Of a stretch of DNA of 39,153 nt, positions 34,321 through 39,153 are shown one piece after another. The notes under the pieces are model-generated. The model ran no database searches and had not been told where the DNA came from. It was given only the letters and a program-made list of their open reading frames with translations. Both the position numbers and the translations under genes were made by a program. This DNA comes from Ch71 sp050945695 (GTDB lineage: Bacteria; Chloroflexota; Anaerolineae; DRVO01): NCBI GenBank assembly GCA_050945695.1, contig JBMNTK010000005.1, positions 1 to 39,153 of the forward strand, in the 5' to 3' direction. The number at the start of each line of letters is the position of its first letter. Positions within the stretch are counted from its first letter, which is position 1.

Positions 34321-34407
34321 AGGCACAAGTATCGGCACTGCCCTCATGGAGTCCAGGTGAGTGACAGACTTGGTCACTGGGTTGTCAGGCAACTGCTGGC
34401 GAGGGTC

Positions 34408-34415
34408 ATTATACT
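34408..34415. promoter_or_regulatory. Overlapping divergent -10 boxes
   Basis: The octamer ATTATACT contains TATAAT on the - strand (34413-34408), facing the regulator gene, and TATACT on the + strand (34410-34415), facing the ABC importer operon. Good -35 boxes are not evident for either direction; a TTGTCA at 34382-34387 is 22 nt from the + strand box, too far. Binding of polymerase on one strand would exclude the other. Confidence 0.45.
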
Positions 34416-34490
34416 GGGCGAAGCTGAGTGCGTGCCACGCGTGTTCCCTGGTAATCAAGTCCAAAGTTTCTAGGGACGGAGGAGGTCATA

Positions 34491-35852
34491 GTGGAGAAGA
34501 AGCTCCGCATGTCAAGAAGGGCCCTTCTGCAGGCTATGGGTGTAGCTGGGGGAGCAGCGGTGCTTGCCGCTTGCGCACCGGCGACTTCGCAGAGTGGGGG
34601 GCAGGCGCCGGCTGGAGACGAGCCCGCTGGAGGCAGCGGTGCCCCGGCCGCAGCAGAAGCCAGCGGCGAGTTCAGCATGTGGGTTTTCCCATTGGGGCAA
34701 GACGACATGGCGTCGCTTTGGCAGCCGTTGATCACGCGGTTTGCGTCGGCCTATCCCAACATAACCCCCAATATTGAGCTGCTGCCGTGGGACGGGCGTC
34801 GGGAGAAGATGCTTACCGCCTTTGCAGGCGGTGAGGCGCCGGCGATGGCGTATGTCAACACCGACACGGTCTCCCTGTTCGGGATGAATGGCTTGCTGCT
34901 GCCCCTGGACGACATCATCCCTGCCGAAGCCTGGGACGATATGGCCGGTGACCTAAGCATCGGTCTGAGCTGGGGCGGCAAGAGGATCATGTATCCCTGC
35001 CTTCTGCTCGCCACGGGCGAGCTCTACAACAAGGGGCTCTGCCAGGAGATAGGGTGGGACCCAGAGAAGGCCCCTTACACCTGGGACGATATCCGGGCAA
35101 TTGGTCCCATGGCTAAGGAAAAGGAGCTATACACCACCCAGCTTTCGACTGCCGACTGGGAGACGTTCATCGACCGGGTATGGCAGGCCGGCGGCAGTAT
35201 CTTCGACCCCGACGTCACCAAGGTCACCCTGAACTCCGACCCGGTAGTCGAGGTTGTGGAGTTCTACAAGCAGCAGTTTGAGGAGGGATGGGTACCCAAG
35301 GAAGGAGCAGTAGGAACAGGGGCCGAGGCCTCTGCGGCGTCAACCGTCAACCACTGGATTGACAAGCGATCGGTCATGAGTGGCCGGGGGAATGCGGATA
35401 TCACCACCAATACGTCCAATCAGGCCCCGGACATTGACTACGACATCGTGCCGACCGTCAAATACAAGGAGCAGGTGCAGACTGGTGGCGCCGGATGCTG
35501 GGGGCTCTTCGCGAACGCCAAGGGCACCGAGGCGGCAAGGGTCTGGCTCAACTGGCTGATCGAGCCTGAGCAGCAAGGGTTCTACGGCTCCGTCACCAAG
35601 TTCGCCCCGCCTCGCAAGTCGGCGTACGACTTCTGGGCTGCGGAGCCCATGCCGCGCAAGTGGTACGAGATTCGTCTGCCGTACCTCCGGATGAACCAGG
35701 ACGTCACCTACTTCTACAATGAGTCAGCAGTAGTGTGGCGACCGCACCTCCAGGCCGCCGTGCTGGGCATGGAGACAGTGGAGGAAGCGCTGGAGACGGC
35801 GACGGCAGAGATCCAAGTCTTCGTTGACGAGTGGAACGCCACTCGTAAGTGA
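34491..35852 (+). CDS. ABC sugar transporter substrate-binding lipoprotein, family 1
   Basis: A 453-residue extracellular binding protein of the MalE/UgpB-like (SBP_bac_1) family. The N-terminus has a Tat-like RR (MSRRALLQAMG) and lipobox AAC, then a Gly/Ala-rich linker. The core includes NIELLPWDGRREKMLTAFAGGEAP, a hinge region and RVWLNWLIEPEQQGFYGSVT, typical of this family. GTG start with a strong GGAGGAGG. It is followed by a strong intercistronic hairpin and two MalF/MalG-type permeases. The family binds sugars, polyols or glycerol-phosphodiesters; specificity cannot be read here. Confidence 0.92.
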   Translation: MEKKLRMSRRALLQAMGVAGGAAVLAACAPATSQSGGQAPAGDEPAGGSGAPAAAEASGEFSMWVFPLGQDDMASLWQPLITRFASAYPNITPNIELLPWDGRREKMLTAFAGGEAPAMAYVNTDTVSLFGMNGLLLPLDDIIPAEAWDDMAGDLSIGLSWGGKRIMYPCLLLATGELYNKGLCQEIGWDPEKAPYTWDDIRAIGPMAKEKELYTTQLSTADWETFIDRVWQAGGSIFDPDVTKVTLNSDPVVEVVEFYKQQFEEGWVPKEGAVGTGAEASAASTVNHWIDKRSVMSGRGNADITTNTSNQAPDIDYDIVPTVKYKEQVQTGGAGCWGLFANAKGTEAARVWLNWLIEPEQQGFYGSVTKFAPPRKSAYDFWAAEPMPRKWYEIRLPYLRMNQDVTYFYNESAVVWRPHLQAAVLGMETVEEALETATAEIQVFVDEWNATRK

Positions 35853-35863
35853 TCGAGGCACTC

Positions 35864-35907
35864 AAGGGCCAGTACAGCCGTGGGAAGCCACGCCTGTACT
35901 GGCCCTT
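35864..35907 (+). promoter_or_regulatory. Intercistronic hairpin between binding protein and permease
   Basis: Arms 35864-35883 and 35888-35907 are complementary at 19 of 20 positions with a GAAG tetraloop, starting 11 nt after the binding-protein stop. There is no T tract, so it is more likely an mRNA 3'-end stabiliser or partial attenuator. Such hairpins allow excess of binding protein over permease, as known for malE. Confidence 0.7.
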
Positions 35908-35937
35908 GGCCGAGCGCCCTTAGGCGGAGTAGCCTGG

Positions 35938-36894
35938 ATGACAAGAGGTTCCCTGACTGCTGGCGACACTGGCCGCAGTGCTGTCCTAGCGCGCCCTCAG
36001 TCACTCGCTGCACGGGTCGCGCGCCGGATACGCAAAGAGGCCATATGGTACGCCTTCGTGGCCCCGAACATCGTGACCTTCTTGGTGTTTACTCTCTTCT
36101 CTTGGGGGTTTCTGGTCTACCTAAGCTTCCATAGCTGGAGCCTAGTGGGGGCCAGAGAGTACGCCGGGATCGCCAATTACCAACAGATGCTCGGTGATCG
36201 GATTCTGCACCGGGCAATCACCAACACGATCAGCTACGCACTCATGTTCGTGCTACCGGGTGCTGCTCTATCGCTGGGCCTGGCCATCCTGGTCAACCAA
36301 GGCTTGCGAGGTATGCACCTCTTTCGGGCGATATACTACCTGCCGGTAGTCACGTCCATAGCCGTGATCGCCCTCATATGGAAGTTCATCCTGCTCCCCA
36401 ACGAACAAGGCATCCTCAACTACATTCTCGGGTTCATCGGCGTGGGGCCATACGAGTGGCTGCTGAACCGCACCCTCGCTATGCCCGCCATCACGGCCAT
36501 GTCGATCTGGAGTAGTGCTGGCTACTACATGGTCCTGTGGTTGGCGGGCCTACAGGCCGTGCCGGAGGAGTACTACGAGGCGGCGCGTATGGACGGGGCC
36601 GGGAAGTGGCAGACCTTCCGACACGTCACCCTGCCGCTGCTCAAGCCGACTGCCATCTTCATCATCATGATATCCATGATCGGCGCCTTTCAGGTCTTCG
36701 GCCCGCAGTACATGCTGACCGGTGGCGGTCCCTTCTACGCCACCACGACCATGGTGTTCTACATCTGGCAGCAGGCCTTCAACTTCTACCGGATGGGGTA
36801 TGCGGCCACCATATCCATCCTGCTCTTCGTGATGATCCTCATTGTGTCGCTGATACAGAGGCACTACCTTGGCTGGTCTGAATCCATCCTCTAG
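35938..36894 (+). CDS. ABC sugar transporter permease, MalF type
   Basis: Permease of 318 residues with about six membrane helices. The first begins at WYAFVAPNIVTFLVFTLFSW. The ATPase-docking EAA loop is EEYYEAARMDGAGKWQTFRH followed by VTLPLLKPT. The ATG at 35938 with GGCGGAG is preferred over the earlier in-frame ATG at 35824, which would lie inside the binding-protein gene and include the hairpin. It overlaps or abuts the next permease gene. It forms the membrane channel with the MalG-like partner. Confidence 0.92.
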   Translation: MTRGSLTAGDTGRSAVLARPQSLAARVARRIRKEAIWYAFVAPNIVTFLVFTLFSWGFLVYLSFHSWSLVGAREYAGIANYQQMLGDRILHRAITNTISYALMFVLPGAALSLGLAILVNQGLRGMHLFRAIYYLPVVTSIAVIALIWKFILLPNEQGILNYILGFIGVGPYEWLLNRTLAMPAITAMSIWSSAGYYMVLWLAGLQAVPEEYYEAARMDGAGKWQTFRHVTLPLLKPTAIFIIMISMIGAFQVFGPQYMLTGGGPFYATTTMVFYIWQQAFNFYRMGYAATISILLFVMILIVSLIQRHYLGWSESIL

Positions 36895-36910
36895 GGGGAC
36901 TGCTAGCGTG

Positions 36911-37771
36911 ATGACATCTATCCACGTCAGGAAGCACTCCCCGGGCTATCGGTTACGCATGGCGATAACCACGGTGCTCACCTACGCGCTGTTGCTGGTC
37001 ATCGGAGCTGCTCTGGCCGGGCCCTTCTTGGTGATGATCTCGGCATCCCTCCGGGGTAACCTGAGCTACATGACCTTTCCTATGAGCCTCATCCCGCCCG
37101 AGCCCAGCCTGCAGAACTACGCTCGTCTGATGGAACAGACGATGATCGGGAAGTGGGCCTTCAACAGCCTCTTCGTGGCGACCAGTGTCACCCTTCTGCA
37201 GGTGCTCACGTGCTCAATGGCGGCCTATGCTTTCGCTCGCGGGAGCTTCACGGGCCGGGAAGTGATCTTCTGGATATTCATGGGCACCTTGATGGTACCG
37301 GGGACGGTGACCATCGTTCCCCTGTTCCTGATTCTGGCCCGGTTCGAGTGGGTAGACACCTACGCCGCCCTGGTTATCCCGGCTGCCACCTCCATATTTG
37401 GCACGTTCCTGCTCCGGCAGTACTTCCTCACCATTCCCACGGACTATGACGCTGCCGCGACCATAGATGGTGCCGGACCGGTTCAGATCTTCTTCCGTGT
37501 CATTCTGCCCTTGGGGAGGCCCGCCTTAGCCACCCTGGCCACCCTCACGTTCCTGGGACAGTGGAATGACTTCCTCTACCCGCTGATCGTCACCACGAAG
37601 GCAGCCATGCGCACCCTGACCGTGGGGCTGGCCACGATGGTGGTCCAGGAGGGCGGAGCCGGTGTTCAGATGGCGGCTGCCACCGTCACCTTCATGCCCA
37701 CGTTCCTCCTCTTCGTGCTGATGCAGCGCTACGTGGTCCAGGGCATAGCCCTGAGTGGGGTGAAGGGCTAG
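36911..37771 (+). CDS. ABC sugar transporter permease, MalG type
   Basis: Second permease, about 286 residues and six helices, with the EAA loop DYDAAATIDGAGPVQIFFRV followed by ILPLGRPAL, and the terminal RYVVQGIALSGVKG typical of MalG-like proteins. Start choice lies between GTG 36908 (GGGGGA eight bases upstream) and ATG 36911; an in-frame ATG at 36869 inside the previous gene is less likely. No ATPase gene follows, so the transporter probably uses a shared MsmK/UgpC-like ATPase encoded elsewhere. Confidence 0.92.
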   Translation: MTSIHVRKHSPGYRLRMAITTVLTYALLLVIGAALAGPFLVMISASLRGNLSYMTFPMSLIPPEPSLQNYARLMEQTMIGKWAFNSLFVATSVTLLQVLTCSMAAYAFARGSFTGREVIFWIFMGTLMVPGTVTIVPLFLILARFEWVDTYAALVIPAATSIFGTFLLRQYFLTIPTDYDAAATIDGAGPVQIFFRVILPLGRPALATLATLTFLGQWNDFLYPLIVTTKAAMRTLTVGLATMVVQEGGAGVQMAAATVTFMPTFLLFVLMQRYVVQGIALSGVKG

Positions 37772-37817
37772 TTGGAGCCAATCGCCTGTCCGCAATCCCC
37801 TGAGGGTGGAGGTGTCA

Positions 37818-38744
37818 ATGGCTAGGTACGTCACCGTAGGCAGTGTGTCTTGCGCTCCCAGTGATCCGTATGCCGAGTTGGACGCGCGGCTGGAGCAGGC
37901 GGCCCTTTACGCCACCCGCGCTGCTCGGATGGGGGCTGACATCGTCGTCTTCCCCGAGGTGTTCCCCCACATAGGTGCGCCCAGGACCGACTGGGAGCAG
38001 GTGCCGGAGGAGGTGCCTGGCAAGACCACTGAGTTCATGGCTCAGGTTGCCCGTGACAACCACATGTATGTCATCTGGCCTCTGTATCAGCGCAGCGACG
38101 GTCTCATCTTCAACTCGTCCGTGCTGCTGGGGCGCGACGGCAACGTGGAGGGCATCTACCACAAGATGTTCCCGACCATCGGTGAGATCGAAAGGGGCAT
38201 CGTGCCGGGCACAGAGGCCAGGGTCTTCGACACCGACTTCGGTCGTATCGGGATGGCCATCTGCTTCGATCTGAACTTCCGGCCCATCATGGAAGGGCTG
38301 GCACAGAACGGGGCGGAGATCATCTTCTTCTCCTCTATGTACCGAGGTGGGCTGCAGCTGCAGGCCTGGGCGCATGAGCTGCGGCTGTACATCGTGTCGG
38401 CGATCGGTGCCGAGCTGGGGCAGATCGTGGACATGAGCGGTAAGGTGCTGGGTGAGTCAACCTACGAGGCGGTCATCACTCGGCGACTCAACCTGGACCG
38501 TCGGCTGCTGCACATGGACCTGAACTGGGACAAGATGGACGCCATGTTGGAGAAGTACGGAACGGACATCTCGTTCGAGTACTTCACCCGTGAGGGCAAG
38601 TACACCGTGGCCTCCGAGAGCGACGACATCAGCGTGGATGAGATGATTCGCGAGTTCGGTCTGGAGGAGCAACCCCAATACTTCAGCCGAGCGATGCGAG
38701 TGCGCGAAGAGGCCCTGGAGCGCGTCAGGCGAGGAAAGCCCTAG
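37818..38744 (+). CDS. Carbon-nitrogen hydrolase (nitrilase superfamily)
   Basis: A 308-residue nitrilase-superfamily enzyme that hydrolyses an amide, carbamoyl or nitrile bond. The catalytic triad is complete: Glu47 in VVFPEVFPH, Lys116 in IYHKMFP and Cys149 in GMAICFDLNF. The DLNF after the Cys and the long C-terminal extension (about 240-308) are unlike the Nit or ureidopropionase types I know, so the branch is uncertain. ATG at 37818 with GGAGGT five to six bases upstream. It lies 46 nt after the permease genes, suggesting that the imported compound contains the bond it cleaves; this is inference. Confidence 0.88.
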   Translation: MARYVTVGSVSCAPSDPYAELDARLEQAALYATRAARMGADIVVFPEVFPHIGAPRTDWEQVPEEVPGKTTEFMAQVARDNHMYVIWPLYQRSDGLIFNSSVLLGRDGNVEGIYHKMFPTIGEIERGIVPGTEARVFDTDFGRIGMAICFDLNFRPIMEGLAQNGAEIIFFSSMYRGGLQLQAWAHELRLYIVSAIGAELGQIVDMSGKVLGESTYEAVITRRLNLDRRLLHMDLNWDKMDAMLEKYGTDISFEYFTREGKYTVASESDDISVDEMIREFGLEEQPQYFSRAMRVREEALERVRRGKP

Positions 38745-38916
38745 CATCCCTGGGCAGGTTTCGCTACACCCCTCCCGCGCCTGGGCGCTGACTGCGCCTG
38801 GCCTGACATCCGTCTTCCCCTAGCGCGACTGCAGCTCGTGCGGTATCATCTGCCGGTGTTGGCTGCAATCGCGCTTGGGGACGGCCTGCATCAGCCGGGC
38901 CCAGCGGGGGGAAAGC

Positions 38917-39153
38917 ATGGTCATCGTCGACTCGCACGCTCACCTCAAGCACGGTGATGCCCTGCGCACCGAATACACGGCCGAAGAGGTCGTGCATGCC
39001 ATGGACGGCGCCGGCATCTCCCGAGCGGTCGTGTTTGCCATGTCCACCACCACCTGCCGCGCCGGCGAGATGGCCGGCGACGCCGCCCGGCGCTACCCCG
39101 ACCGCCTGATTCCCTACGCCTATGCCCTCCCCCACTACGCCTATCCCGTGGTG
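38917..39153 (+). CDS. Amidohydrolase-family protein, N-terminal fragment
   Basis: The first 79 codons of a TIM-barrel metal-dependent hydrolase (amidohydrolase-2 like); the gene runs off the window. It begins MVIVDSHAHLKHGDAL with the HxH metal motif, followed by EEVVHAMDGAGISRAVVFAM and RYPDRLIPYAYA, all typical of this family (compare decarboxylase/lactonase-type members). The ATG is preceded by GGGGGGAAAG. It follows the nitrilase gene after 172 nt, in which only a weak TATCAT box (38844-38849) and a short hairpin are seen. Substrate unknown; a shared catabolic pathway with the nitrilase is possible. Confidence 0.8.
   Translation, partial: MVIVDSHAHLKHGDALRTEYTAEEVVHAMDGAGISRAVVFAMSTTTCRAGEMAGDAARRYPDRLIPYAYALPHYAYPVV

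Noticed and set aside
34382..34415. TTGTCA with TATACT as a standard promoter for the importer operon
   Set aside because: Spacing is 22 nt, too long for a sigma-70 promoter.
34321..34464. Longer N-terminus for the HTH-receiver regulator
   Set aside because: The extension crosses the - strand TATAAT box, so its 5' part would lie upstream of the transcription start; ATG 34347 remains possible.
35824..35937. Longer MalF-type permease starting inside the binding-protein gene
   Set aside because: The extra 38 residues would translate the intercistronic hairpin, and the ATG at 35938 has a better ribosome site and normal family length.
38745..38916. Strong promoter before the amidohydrolase gene
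   Set aside because: Only a TATCAT box at 38844-38849 is visible, without a -35 or extended -10; too weak to annotate separately.

Overview
This window reads as a chromosomal segment of a high-GC, probably uncultured Chloroflexota bacterium (Anaerolineae-like). That assignment is an inference from gene content, GTG/TTG start usage, lipoprotein-type solute-binding proteins, a fused E1 alpha-beta dehydrogenase and abundant intergenic hairpin repeats; no marker tree could be run. Coding is dense and almost entirely on the + strand. Only three genes are on the - strand: a nucleotidyltransferase-fold protein, a RibD-type reductase and a response-regulator protein.

Layout. (1) 1-3575: the end of an efflux adaptor, a MacB-type ATPase and permease, and a LysM/beta-propeller lipoprotein. 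(2) 3638-8243: a lone nucleotidyltransferase-fold gene (-), then obg, nadD, a TIM-barrel isomerase and a polytopic membrane protein. (3) 8355-13066: a SAM-recycling operon, mtnA - PfkB/adenosine-type kinase - ahcY - metK, behind a good extended -10 promoter. (4) 13221-20912: a surface-polysaccharide region with GDP-rhamnose synthesis (rmd, gmd), tatD, a polyprenyl diphosphate synthase, two glycosyltransferases and an O-antigen ligase/polymerase-like protein. (5) 20909-25571: a mannitol-1-phosphate dehydrogenase-like gene followed by a fused E1 and an E2 of a 2-oxoacid dehydrogenase complex. (6) 25572-26005: a repeat island. (7) 26006-28809: a RibD-C reductase (-), then ccdA, a TlpA/ResA-like thioredoxin and a DUF2085 membrane protein. 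(8) 28988-39153: an orphan family-5 solute-binding lipoprotein, a hybrid histidine kinase, a convergent and overlapping response-regulator protein of unusual architecture, then a divergent sugar-type ABC importer operon (binding protein, two permeases, no ATPase) leading into a nitrilase-family hydrolase and, at the edge, an amidohydrolase.

The most unusual system is in region 8. The hybrid kinase carries one degenerate receiver (Asn in place of the phospho-acceptor Asp) and one receiver that keeps the Asp but appears to lack the conserved Lys. Its convergent neighbour combines an HTH, a degenerate histidine-kinase ATPase-like domain without catalytic boxes, and an intact receiver. The two genes overlap tail-to-tail by 74 bp. 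The regulator gene and the ABC importer operon diverge from overlapping -10 boxes, which suggests that the pair controls the importer. This is inference and testable.

The intergenic spaces hold several hairpin repeat families: a composite palindromic element in two inverted copies about 21 kb apart, a GCCACAGAGG-type inverted repeat, a TCTCACGC-type inverted repeat, a GGACGCTGATCG inverted repeat, and a cluster of GC-rich hairpins after the E2 gene. No tRNA, rRNA, CRISPR array, insertion sequence or transposase was recognised.
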